A DNA stretch of 64,000 nucleotides from a virus: positions 1 to 64,000 of IMG/VR virus record IMGVR_UViG_3300013306_000001; one strand, written 5' to 3'. Positions 22,107 to 28,674 of the stretch are shown here, in pieces. A program made the translations under genes and the position numbers. Numbering within the stretch: position 1 is the stretch's first letter; each line of letters opens with the position of its first letter. The notes under the pieces are model-generated. The model ran no database searches and was not told where the DNA came from. It saw only the letters and a program-made list of their open reading frames with translations.

Positions 22107-22442
22107 TTAAAAGTCTTCAACGATCTGCTGATAGCTAGCAGCACTCTTCAACACAGATTCTAGCACTTTCCCTTGATAAGTCAAGCCATTATGAATGATC
22201 ACTAAAAATTCTTTTTCAAATGGCACTTGCAAACAGTTATTAGTGTACTTTAGTTTCTTCAAAGGCAGCCCTTCAGTATTCCCATACTTTGCATCAAAGG
22301 CTATGACGCCAGATACACTTCGGATATTACCAGAGAAGAAATGTAAAAACCCACTCTTGCAGCGAAAGACAAGGGATGTACGTTCATCGTTAATGATCAG
22401 GCTGTCTAGTGTTTCTTGTTTAAGTTCTTTGAAATCTGTCAT
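22107..22442 (-). CDS. Hypothetical protein, 111 aa
   Basis: Helical N-terminus (DFKELKQETLDSLIINDERT) and beta-rich body (LVFRCKSGFLHFFSGNIRSV). No membrane segment. It overlaps the upstream gene (ATGA). Unrecognised. Confidence 0.55.
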   Translation of the reverse strand: MTDFKELKQETLDSLIINDERTSLVFRCKSGFLHFFSGNIRSVSGVIAFDAKYGNTEGLPLKKLKYTNNCLQVPFEKEFLVIIHNGLTYQGKVLESVLKSAASYQQIVEDF

Positions 22443-22639
22443 TGACCCTCCTTCTTGATATATTTCACACTTCCACTTATGCCATTACCACCAAACCCAC
22501 CTGTTGCACAATCATCGGAATTTCCACTCTTAGGGTAAAATCCTGCTGCACGTTCAGCTTTGATGAAAGCTTCTTTACTAACTTCTTTCTCTCCAAATTC
22601 TTCATGTTTTAGGTAGTACTTAATATCATAATCAGTCAT
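22439..22639 (-). CDS. Conserved small phage protein, 66 aa
   Basis: ATG at 22639 after ATGAGGAGAAATAGG, better than an upstream start. Motif KEAFIKAERAAGFYPKSGN followed by ATGGFGGNGISGSVKY recurs in small phage genes that I have seen annotated only as hypothetical. Likely a compact alpha/beta protein. Confidence 0.6.
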   Translation of the reverse strand: MTDYDIKYYLKHEEFGEKEVSKEAFIKAERAAGFYPKSGNSDDCATGGFGGNGISGSVKYIKKEGQ

Positions 22640-22640
22640 C

Positions 22641-22889
22641 CTATTTCTCCTCATAATTTGGTAGGACATTATCCCGAGTGTAAAGGTTGTTCGCTTTCAA
22701 GACAGAGGATAGCACATGATTCTCTTCTGTCAAAGCTTTCTTTTCCTCAAGAGTCTGTTTCACCAAATACTCCAGTGCCTTGTGATAAGGCATATTCAGG
22801 ATATTTGGGCGCATAAGTAGTTCCTGCACAGTTCCCGATAAGCGATCTGGATCAAGAGAAATTAGAAAATTTATTTGATCTGGCTTCAT
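22641..22889 (-). CDS. Hypothetical helical protein, 82 aa
   Basis: Helical with a C-terminal charged segment (LVKQTLEEKKALTEENHVLS) suggesting a coiled coil. Its start shares a base with the end of the endonuclease gene upstream. Unknown. Confidence 0.55.
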   Translation of the reverse strand: MKPDQINFLISLDPDRLSGTVQELLMRPNILNMPYHKALEYLVKQTLEEKKALTEENHVLSSVLKANNLYTRDNVLPNYEEK

Positions 22890-23683
22890 TACGCTTCTCC
22901 TATACCTAAGTGTGAATTCACTTCCATATTCTTTAAGTTAAAATAAACTCGTGGATCAATTTTATCTTTCCATTCATCCGCAAGAGCTTTTAGATAGTTC
23001 TCTTTTTCTGATTTATAGCAAAGCATTGCTTGAGACTTATCTGCGAAACGCCCCAAGCTTCTAAGTTTCCCTTTAGTAGAAATTTTAGCCTGCCATGTTG
23101 ACCTGTCACTGTCAAATGTAACCCCTATGTCCTTACCTGTCCCCGTTACATCACAGTTAAGAATGCAACTGTTTATCTCACTAGGGACAAATGAACAGGT
23201 TTCTGGTCCATATATCTTATTACCAATAACACAAAGGTCTTTATCTAATTGCCAACCCTTCACAAAATTATTTTCATACCACTCAGAGAAATTCTGAAAA
23301 TTATGCCATACCTCATCTACGGAACAACCTTTATACGTAGAATAGTTTAGTTTGTTTTCAGAGTAAACTCTGTCTATCATCCCAGTCCAAACAGGAAAAG
23401 CTTTTGAATATGAATCGTACTTGCCAACCCCCATGAATCCTACCCCTTGATATATAGGATGGAAAGGGTTCATAGGATATCCTGATCGTATTCCTTGTGC
23501 CCGTACTATACACTCGTGGGCTGTTTTATCTAAAAACTTTATATGGATCGTACAGGAATCGTAATATTCAATAACCTCATATTTGCAACCTTTAGTATTT
23601 GTATAAATATCTCCTTTGTTAATAGATGGTTTTCTACTACCGACCCTTTTAATCAATGAAGCTGTTACGTCTCTAGATTGCAA
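22889..23683 (-). CDS. AP2/HNH-type homing endonuclease-like protein, 264 aa
   Basis: TTG start at 23683 after AAGGAGAATTAAT. The centre (W..M..RVYSE, W.NF..F..WYENN, LDKDL...GNKIYGPETC.FVP.EIN) matches the same family as the partial gene at 2-514 and the gene at 61399. C-terminal TWQAKISTKGKLRSLGRF plus DKSQAMLCYKSEKENYLKAL is an AP2-like DNA-binding segment. An insertion into the small-gene operon, probably mobile and dispensable. Confidence 0.65.
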   Translation of the reverse strand: MQSRDVTASLIKRVGSRKPSINKGDIYTNTKGCKYEVIEYYDSCTIHIKFLDKTAHECIVRAQGIRSGYPMNPFHPIYQGVGFMGVGKYDSYSKAFPVWTGMIDRVYSENKLNYSTYKGCSVDEVWHNFQNFSEWYENNFVKGWQLDKDLCVIGNKIYGPETCSFVPSEINSCILNCDVTGTGKDIGVTFDSDRSTWQAKISTKGKLRSLGRFADKSQAMLCYKSEKENYLKALADEWKDKIDPRVYFNLKNMEVNSHLGIGEA

Positions 23684-23725
23684 ATTAATTCTCCTTTAAA
23701 TTTAACCAACGTATCTCGTTTTCTT

Positions 23726-23944
23726 TCATGTGTTTTCCCACCCAAGTTGTGGGATTGGCTCTGTTGAAAACCAGTAACCTTCTTGTACCGTGAATAAATG
23801 AAAACTACCAACAGTAAATAAATCATGTGCGTAAACCGCCCCAGCTTCGCAGTCAATCCACACAACTCTAGGGATATCTTCGTAATCTTCAGAAAACCAA
23901 TAGTACCCCGATTTTCTTGGTAATTTTTGTGTCCACTTCATCAA
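23726..23944 (-). CDS. Small hypothetical protein, 72 aa
   Basis: Trp/Tyr-rich start (TQKLPRKSGYYWFSEDYEDI) typical of a short phage family with P..SG.YWW. The ATG pair overlaps the upstream TGA. Role unknown. Confidence 0.55.
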   Translation of the reverse strand: MMKWTQKLPRKSGYYWFSEDYEDIPRVVWIDCEAGAVYAHDLFTVGSFHLFTVQEGYWFSTEPIPQLGWENT

Positions 23945-24105
23945 GCCCTCCAGCAGGTATTCATATTGTAAGGTGGTACCAAATAGATTTCAGCAAATGC
24001 GTTTGCAGATTCTCTTGTGGAAAACTCAGCTAGTTTCTCACGTTTGTAGAATATTGCAAAGCGTTTCTTGCCATAGGGTTTTTCTATTAGCTTGAGTTTG
24101 GTCAC
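23941..24105 (-). CDS. Small basic protein, 54 aa
   Basis: GTG at 24105 overlaps the preceding TGA (GTGA). The product KLKLIEKPYGKKRFAIFYKR is basic and beta-rich with a Cys/Trp end. Found in a gap with no longer frame. Unknown. Confidence 0.5.
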   Translation of the reverse strand: MTKLKLIEKPYGKKRFAIFYKREKLAEFSTRESANAFAEIYLVPPYNMNTCWRA

Positions 24106-24278
24106 GAAATCAACTCCAATTCCTTAATGAATATATCGTGCGGATATCCTTCTAGGTCATTCTCAGAAATCTTCAGTAATGTAGAGTATGCGTCATCATA
24201 TTTTTCATAAACTCGACTAAGATAGACTTTCTCAAAACCTTCATCTGACACTTGGTATACAATCTGATAAATTTTCAT
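24102..24278 (-). CDS. First gene of the leftward block, 58 aa
   Basis: ATG at 24278 with AAGGAGAGAACGA upstream, 30 nt after the promoter at 24309-24337. Product MKIYQIVYQVSDEGFEKVYL continues to an acidic C-terminus. It is the first cistron of the leftward transcript. Eleven nt covering its ribosome binding site are complementary to loop four of the hairpin array at 26978-27221. Function unknown. Confidence 0.6.
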   Translation of the reverse strand: MKIYQIVYQVSDEGFEKVYLSRVYEKYDDAYSTLLKISENDLEGYPHDIFIKELELIS

Positions 24279-24308
24279 TCGTTCTCTCCTTGTGTATTTG
24301 ATAGAAGA

Positions 24309-24337
24309 ATCATAGCATAGTGATCCATGGATTGCAA
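24309..24337 (-). promoter_or_regulatory. Leftward sigma-70-type promoter
   Basis: Minus strand: -35 TTGCAA (24337-24332), 17-nt spacer, -10 TATGAT (24314-24309), just upstream of the first leftward gene. Confidence 0.7.
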
Positions 24338-24580
24338 GAGTATTTTTGAGTAATTTATGGGTGGTTAGATTTTATTGGAATAGGTGGTTGACATGGGGAT
24401 ATTTTAGGAGTAGTCTTGTTTATATAAATTAGGTAGAAAACAGAGAAAGTACCGAGTAGAATGAGGAGAAACCCTTATAAACCGTGGGCTGTAGAGCATT
24501 TAGTGTACTACAATACATCTATCTACTAACACCATACTATCTCTCTACTCTTACTAATCAGTCATAAGGAGGATAATTGA
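24338..24580 (+). promoter_or_regulatory. Divergent intergenic region with candidate rightward promoter
   Basis: Contains TTGACA (24388-24393) with a weak -10 (TAGTCT, 24411-24416) and AT-rich sequence TTTATATAAATT. The 14-mer around TTGACA is shared with 8218-8231. A 22-codon frame at 24461 lacks a clear ribosome binding site. AAGGAGG (24566-24572) serves the gene at 24581. Confidence 0.5.
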
Positions 24581-25939
24581 TTGATCTATGAATTAAGTCA
24601 TATGACAGAATATGATGTATATGCAGTTAACCTACAGTGTGTTAGAAGCTATATCTATTACCATGAATCTAAATACTATAAGAAGATAGTAGACGATATC
24701 ATGGAACATACTAGGTACAAGTGGGAAGATGCAGTTAGGTGGTGGGTTTCTAACTCCGCTCGTGCAATCAAGAAGAAAGCTAATGGATTTGTCTTTAGCT
24801 TGGATAGGAATGCATACAGTAAGACAAAGCAACGTATTAATTATAGAAAGGTTAAATCTCTTGTTGATTTTCTGGAACAAAAAGGTTATATTGACATTTA
24901 TAAAGGCTATGTTAAGTCTTGGAAGATGGAGAAAGGAAAGCTCATTCCGGATGAAGCTATTGCTTCTTGCATGATCTTCAGAAAGCGTACAAAAGAGATG
25001 TGGGAGAATGTAAATACCTCATACAATCTGTGGAAAGAATTGGAAGAGAATGATCTGGCGATCATTCGTGATCGGGAGACTAAAGAACAAATGCCTACTC
25101 GTGGACACAAAGGTTTTAAAGAAATTAAAAATGAGGTAAGAGATATGAACGATACACTGCAAGGCAGCTCAATTACATTTGATGGTGTTCCTATTGCTGA
25201 CGTATCTTATCGCCGCATCTTCAGTGGAGATATGGATAGCGGAGGTCGTCTGTATACTCTCGGTGGAGGTGTTCAGTTATTACCTCAACATGTGCGGGCA
25301 TCATCCTTAATGATTGATGGTGAATCATCTGTGGAGCTGGATTACTCCGCAATTCATCCCTCAATCTGTTATCAATTGATGTACAAAACAAATGGGTTTA
25401 ACATTTATGATGTAATGGGTAAGGACTTTTCACCATATGATGCAGATCTATCATTCCTTAAGGTTGATGGCAGGTTGAAAGAAGAATGGGAGAAGAAAAC
25501 AGGCAAGAAACACAACCCTATTCGTCAATTAGCCAAGTTAGCTATCTTGATTGGCATGAACTCCAATGATAAGAATAGCGCAGCTTGGACACTCGGAAAT
25601 AAAGTCAAACAAGACCGAGCGAAGGCAATTAAAGATCAAGACTTCTATGCCCTGATAGGAGAAACAGACTATTGCGCTGTCCTTGAGGCTGTTCAAAGCC
25701 ACAACGATTTCATTAAGGATCATTTCTTTTCTGATTCAGGCATTGTTCTTCAAAACATAGACAGTAAGATCATGATGCGTATTGTTGGTGCAATGGGGAC
25801 AAAGGGTCATACAGTGCTGGCTTATCATGACAGTTGTTTGGTAAAAGCTTCTGCTGAAGATGACTTGCGTGAAGCTATGTATTCGGCATGGGAGACAGTA
25901 TTGGGAGACACAACATTTTGTAAGGTAGACAAGAAATGA
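24581..25939 (+). CDS. Single-subunit polymerase-like protein, 452 aa
   Basis: TTG start after AAGGAGGATAATTGA; no better start exists. Residues about 85-110 look like a winged helix (RKVKSLVDFLEQKGYIDIYK). The C-terminal half has GGRLYTLGGGVQLLP (222-236), then VELDYSAIHPSICY (Asp254) resembling motif A, RQLAKLAILIGMN (Arg315, Lys319) resembling motif B, and LAYHDSCLV (His416-Asp417-Ser418) resembling motif C of family A DNA polymerases and T7-type RNA polymerases. It is small for either. It opens the rightward block. Primer synthesis, transcription or repair are all possible; none is shown. Confidence 0.55.
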   Translation: MIYELSHMTEYDVYAVNLQCVRSYIYYHESKYYKKIVDDIMEHTRYKWEDAVRWWVSNSARAIKKKANGFVFSLDRNAYSKTKQRINYRKVKSLVDFLEQKGYIDIYKGYVKSWKMEKGKLIPDEAIASCMIFRKRTKEMWENVNTSYNLWKELEENDLAIIRDRETKEQMPTRGHKGFKEIKNEVRDMNDTLQGSSITFDGVPIADVSYRRIFSGDMDSGGRLYTLGGGVQLLPQHVRASSLMIDGESSVELDYSAIHPSICYQLMYKTNGFNIYDVMGKDFSPYDADLSFLKVDGRLKEEWEKKTGKKHNPIRQLAKLAILIGMNSNDKNSAAWTLGNKVKQDRAKAIKDQDFYALIGETDYCAVLEAVQSHNDFIKDHFFSDSGIVLQNIDSKIMMRIVGAMGTKGHTVLAYHDSCLVKASAEDDLREAMYSAWETVLGDTTFCKVDKK

Positions 25940-26118
25940 AAATTGAAAAGTTTGATAAAAGTGTTTCCACAGTAAAATATAAGTTCGGCAGACTAGGATG
26001 GACGTTTCATTGGGTACATGAGCATTGCGATTCATTTACACTAATTGATTCTCATGGGATTTGGAGAGGTTTGTTCGGAAAATTAATCTGGTTAGAGAAG
26101 AAGTCTAACTATAAATAA
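25936..26118 (+). CDS. Small hypothetical protein, 60 aa
   Basis: ATG overlaps the stop of the polymerase-like gene (ATGA). Beta-rich, aromatic (RLGWTFHWVHEHCDSFTLID) with a basic end. Cotranslation suggests it could partner the polymerase-like protein, but no evidence beyond position. Confidence 0.55.
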   Translation: MKIEKFDKSVSTVKYKFGRLGWTFHWVHEHCDSFTLIDSHGIWRGLFGKLIWLEKKSNYK

Positions 26119-26134
26119 TTATTTTCACAAACAC

Positions 26135-26163
26135 TTGACTTTGAGAAATCTATAGAGTAGTAT
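26135..26163 (+). promoter_or_regulatory. Sigma-70-type promoter
   Basis: -35 TTGACT (26135-26140), 17-nt spacer, -10 TAGTAT (26158-26163), upstream of the zinc-type gene. Confidence 0.6.
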
Positions 26164-26205
26164 GTTTCTTATAGAACTTAAATAACTTTGTGTTGGAGGT
26201 GTAAT

Positions 26206-26397
26206 ATCAGATGCCGATGCTGTAATTTACCTCTTTCGTGGAGGAATTTTAAAATGAAACAAGACGATGGAAGTGAAGAAGACTTCTGTACAAACTGCTT
26301 AAACATTGTCTATAACATAGATCAGTACGAACCAAGACAGTATACGTTTGAGCAAGAGTGTGATCCTTTCCATATTCCAGAAACATATATAGAATAA
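26206..26397 (+). CDS. Small zinc-ribbon protein with apparent AUC start, 63 aa
   Basis: GGAGG (26195-26199) is 6 nt before ATC at 26206 in the only long frame; an in-frame TTG at 26188 lies before that site and would add a Cys-rich tail. The product has RCRCCNLPL and, about 27 residues later, FCTNC, a two-CxxC zinc ribbon followed by an acidic tail. The pattern is like small phage CRxC-N-L proteins with no known function. ATC initiation is unusual; an ATG mutated or misread at this base is an alternative. Confidence 0.45.
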   Translation: MRCRCCNLPLSWRNFKMKQDDGSEEDFCTNCLNIVYNIDQYEPRQYTFEQECDPFHIPETYIE

Positions 26398-26404
26398 ATA
26401 ATGC

Positions 26405-26433
26405 TTGCTATTGTCATGTAATAATGTTACAAT
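26405..26433 (+). promoter_or_regulatory. Extended -10 promoter for the structured RNA region
   Basis: -35 TTGCTA (26405-26410), 17-nt spacer, -10 TACAAT (26428-26433) preceded by TGT. The next ATG gene is about 800 nt downstream, so its transcript begins with a long untranslated structured region. Confidence 0.65.
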
Positions 26434-26439
26434 GTTGTA

Positions 26440-26885
26440 TGGATGATATGTTTTATCTGAAAGCAAGCCTTGGTGATATGGCACAACTCTAGCCATTTCC
26501 ATATGTTCGTCGGTAGGGTGAGAGTAAGGCTAAAAAGATTTATGAGAAGCCAGATAACCCTTCATTTGGTTATTGAAAGGTCAGACTACCACTGACGGCA
26601 GCTACTGGGATACTTTGATATTCTGGTCTGACGCTGACACAGCTTCTCACTTAACACATTCAATCTTGACGGAGATTGTCTAATTCCCTTTAAGGGGCTT
26701 GAAGAATTCTGACGAGAGTTTAAAGTCTTCCATTGTGTAACTGGGAGCAATGAATCAGCTGAAAGGCAAAAAGAGCATGCAGTTCAATTCTGCTCGGTAG
26801 CTGAGGGTTGGTACGCAACCGTTCGATTCGGTTCTGGTCTATCTGGTGATAGAAGCTTGACTGATGGAAAGACATCACAAATTTC
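26440..26885 (+). ncRNA. Structured non-coding region, 5' part
   Basis: No gene is supported here. Helices seen: GAGAAGC (26544-26550) with GCTTCTC (26642-26648); ATAACC/GGTTAT within it; GCAG-TTCAATT-CTGC near 26779; AACCG-TTCGATT-CGGTT (26817-26833); CTATC-TGGT-GATAG near 26840; TGATG/CATCA near 26860. The two TTCRATT loops look like tRNA T-arms, but acceptor partners are missing. A complex RNA or decayed tRNA cluster is likely. Confidence 0.45.
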
Positions 26886-26968
26886 GGATGAGTAGTCCCA
26901 GGATTCTTCTAAAGTCCTACGGGTAATTGGAACTGTAAATGTGGGATCGTACCCCATCTCATCCTCCA
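26886..26968 (+). tRNA. tRNA-like element, Arg(TCT)-type anticodon arm, D-arm absent
   Basis: GGATGAG (26886-26892) pairs with CTCATCC (26958-26964), followed by T and an encoded CCA. A T-arm-like hairpin GTGGG-ATCGTAC-CCCAT joins the 3' strand without gap. A hairpin GGATT-CTTCTAA-AGTCC carries an anticodon loop identical to that of bacterial tRNA-Arg(TCT). Only 8 nt separate the acceptor from this arm, too few for a D-arm, and the variable region is long. A decayed or very odd tRNA. Confidence 0.35.
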
Positions 26969-26977
26969 AAGTTTCAC

Positions 26978-27221
26978 CCACAATCACTAAGATTAAGTCT
27001 AAAAAGATTGTGGTATTCACGCTGTCATCTCCTCTCCTAAGACAGCACTTAAAGATATTTCAAGTCTCCTCTCACTCCTCATTCTTGAAATATCTTTGGC
27101 CTTGGATAGATTATAAGAGTTCTCTCCTTCTCGTATAATCTTCGCTAACAGGGCCATTTCTTAAGCGTTCTTCTTCATTATGAATACTACAGGGCATAGC
27201 CGGTAAGTTCGCTTAAGAAAT
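26978..27221 (+). ncRNA. Array of five hairpins with pyrimidine, anti-Shine-Dalgarno-like loops
   Basis: Hairpins: CCACAATC/GATTGTGG (26978-27013); GCTGTC/GACAGC (27021-27046); a perfect 14-bp AAAGATATTTCAAG/CTTGAAATATCTTT (27051-27097); AGATTATA/TATAATCT (27108-27141); ATTTCTTAAGCG/CGCTTAAGAAAT (27156-27221). Loops two to four are nearly pure pyrimidine (ATCTCCTCTCCTAA; TCTCCTCTCACTCCTCATT; TTCTCTCCTT). They are complementary to GGAG-type ribosome binding sites. No T-tract makes any of them a plain terminator. The array ends 25 nt before the gene at 27246, whose leader it forms. Confidence 0.6.
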
Positions 27222-27245
27222 CACTTATTCATAGGAATATACATT

Positions 27246-27644
27246 ATGACTACCAAGAATAAAAACCCTAGTCTGGCAACAAGATTTGACGGTCCAAAGT
27301 CAAATCGTAAAACCACTGGCGGAAATAGCAAACGAATCACTAAAAGCAAGCTTCGCATCCTAGAAGAACAGTTGCTTGAGATGAAAGATAAAGCTCTTGA
27401 GAACATCAAGAAGAGTATCAACGGCGAGCAGATTGATACTGAACAGCTTGGCTCAAGTAAGTGGTTGGTTAACAGCATCGTAACAGTCAGTAAATCGGCT
27501 AATGCTGAAGAAATCTCTTACAACAAGCTTAAGTTTGAAGTGAAGGATTCTCTGGAAGCTGGTGAACAGACTCCTTCTGAAATCAAAGCAGAATTGAAAC
27601 CTCGTTTGAGTCTAGTTTATACAGAACCTGATCAAGACGAGTAA
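27246..27644 (+). CDS. Possible small terminase subunit, 132 aa
   Basis: ATG after ATAGGAATATACATT. Basic, Gly/Asn-rich N-terminus (RFDGPKSNRKTTGGNSKRIT), then a coiled-coil helix (LRILEEQLLEMKDKALENIK) and an acidic tail. A basic start, central helix pair and acidic end, upstream of the large terminase, are typical of small terminases, which bind the packaging site, but no helix-turn-helix is certain. A head-assembly or DNA-binding role is equally possible. Confidence 0.4.
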   Translation: MTTKNKNPSLATRFDGPKSNRKTTGGNSKRITKSKLRILEEQLLEMKDKALENIKKSINGEQIDTEQLGSSKWLVNSIVTVSKSANAEEISYNKLKFEVKDSLEAGEQTPSEIKAELKPRLSLVYTEPDQDE

Positions 27645-27649
27645 CTAAC

Positions 27650-27732
27650 ACGGCCACGGCCTGTGTATCGGACTGCCTAGTCTAAACCCGTACTTCTGGC
27701 GAAGTACATCTGTTAGTGAAAGGGATGGCCGT
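27650..27732 (+). ncRNA. tRNA-sized structured element
   Basis: ACGGCCA (27650-27656) pairs exactly with TGGCCGT (27726-27732), enclosing a hairpin GTACTTC-TGGC-GAAGTAC and a GGC/GCC helix. Size and outer 7-bp helix are tRNA-like, but the T-loop is not canonical and no CCA follows. It also could act as a leaky terminator region after the gene at 27246. Confidence 0.35.
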
Positions 27733-27789
27733 CCTTGTCTTGCCACATCAAGACTAGCTAGCACTTATTTAATCTATGTGGAGATATAT

Positions 27790-27879
27790 GGAACAGACGC
27801 CAGTATTAGTTTGCTGGCATCCACCTCATAAGTGGAAGTCTTTTGACCGTTGCGAGTGCAATTCTCGCCTGTTCCCCCA
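27790..27879 (+). tRNA. tRNA with CAT anticodon and long variable arm
   Basis: A full cloverleaf can be drawn: acceptor GGAACAG/CTGTTCC (7 of 7), D-stem GCCAG/CTGGC, anticodon stem TCCAC/GTGGA with loop CTCATAA (CAT at 27827-27829), a 15-nt variable region with GTC/GAC pairing, T-stem GCGAG/CTCGC and encoded CCA. Oddities: class II-type variable arm with a Met/Ile2-type anticodon, T-loop TGCAATT lacking the usual second T, and no GG in the D-loop. Function as tRNA-Met or lysidine tRNA-Ile is uncertain. Confidence 0.55.
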
Positions 27880-27885
27880 AATTCT

Positions 27886-28614
27886 ATGAAATACACTAAA
27901 GAAATACTTAAACAGAAACTGCTGGATTTTGTTGAAATATATAATAGGAATCCCACTGGCAGAGACTGTAAAAAGTACCCAGAAATATTAGTCGGTAAAA
28001 ATACTTTCGTCAGATATTTTGGCTCATTTAATTCAGCCATTTTATATGCAGGACTAATTCCCTATACGAGAGATTTAAGAGACTATAAAACTATTTCTTG
28101 TGAATTCTGCAATATTGAGTTTATAGATAAAACTTGTGAAGCTAAGTTTTGTTCGAAGTCTTGTTATAATTCTTCAAGGAAAGATCAAGCTAAAAATAGC
28201 AAACCCGACATAGTTATAAAGGTTTGCTTAGAGTGTAATTGTTCATTTGAATCTGACAAAAAGAGCAGAAAGGGAAATTTCTGTAATTTTATTTGTAGGT
28301 CTACCAATCAGATGAAGAACACTTCAATTGGTGAGATGTCTAGATATACTGAACAAAATAAATACCGAGCTATTAGAGATAAAGCACATAATTTCTATAA
28401 CACTTTTGGTAAAAGTTGTTCTTGTGCAAATTGCGGTTACTCAAAGCATGTTGAGCTTTGTCATATAAAGGCAATTACTGATTTTGATAAATCAGAAAGT
28501 GTTTGGGAATGCAATAAACCCGAAAACATTATATTCTTATGTCCTAACTGTCACTGGGAGCTAGACTATGGCGACCTTTCAGTAGAAGATATAAGGGTTT
28601 GTAATTTGTCGTAA
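27886..28614 (+). CDS. HNH homing endonuclease, 242 aa
   Basis: ATG at 27886 lies 7 nt after the tRNA end and has no ribosome binding site, unlike neighbours. N-terminal DNA-binding segment (NRNPTGRDCKKYP, FGSFNSAILYAGL), then two zinc-finger-like Cys pairs (CEFC, FCSKSCY; CLEC, FCNFIC), and an HNH core: SCANCGYSKHVELCHIKAI and ENIIFLCPNCHWELD. It would nick or cut a target DNA and promote its own spread. Its stop codon lies inside a T-arm-like sequence of a tRNA 3' half, suggesting insertion into a tRNA gene. Confidence 0.75.
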   Translation: MKYTKEILKQKLLDFVEIYNRNPTGRDCKKYPEILVGKNTFVRYFGSFNSAILYAGLIPYTRDLRDYKTISCEFCNIEFIDKTCEAKFCSKSCYNSSRKDQAKNSKPDIVIKVCLECNCSFESDKKSRKGNFCNFICRSTNQMKNTSIGEMSRYTEQNKYRAIRDKAHNFYNTFGKSCSCANCGYSKHVELCHIKAITDFDKSESVWECNKPENIIFLCPNCHWELDYGDLSVEDIRVCNLS

Positions 28615-28637
28615 GTTCAAGTCTTACTGGACCCACC
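28611..28637 (+). tRNA. Orphan tRNA 3' fragment (T-arm and acceptor strand)
   Basis: GTAAG-TTCAAGT-CTTAC is a perfect T-arm with the consensus loop, followed by acceptor-like TGGACCC and ACC. No GGGTCCA partner occurs nearby, so only a 3' fragment exists. It overlaps the HNH stop codon at 28612-28614. Confidence 0.45.
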
Positions 28638-28648
28638 CTACATTATAG

Positions 28649-28674
28649 TCAATTATATTCTTTGGTATAATTGA
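28649..28674. promoter_or_regulatory. 9-bp inverted repeat in front of the head-fibre genes
   Basis: TCAATTATA (28649-28657) and TATAATTGA (28666-28674) form a perfect repeat with an 8-nt loop. The right arm includes a -10-like TATAAT. It lies in the leader of the gene at 28787 and may be an operator or RNA hairpin. A second -10-like TATAAT lies near 28734. Confidence 0.4.

Noticed and set aside
23665-23865. Minus-strand frame between the AP2/HNH gene and 23726
   Set aside because: Overlaps a better-supported gene in another frame (23726-23944), and its start has no ribosome binding site.
24461-24529. 22-codon frame upstream of the polymerase-like gene
   Set aside because: No usable ribosome binding site and no recognisable product.
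26544-26648. GAGAAGC/GCTTCTC outer helix as a tRNA gene
   Set aside because: 105 nt long, no T-arm before the 3' strand, no CCA, and the candidate anticodon loop lacks T33.
26760-26845. Two tRNA T-arm-like hairpins (TTCAATT and TTCGATT loops) as parts of tRNA-Leu or tRNA-Ser genes
   Set aside because: No matching 7-bp acceptor strand at tRNA distance, the two arms are too close together, and anticodon readings place a T at position 37. Kept only as structured RNA.
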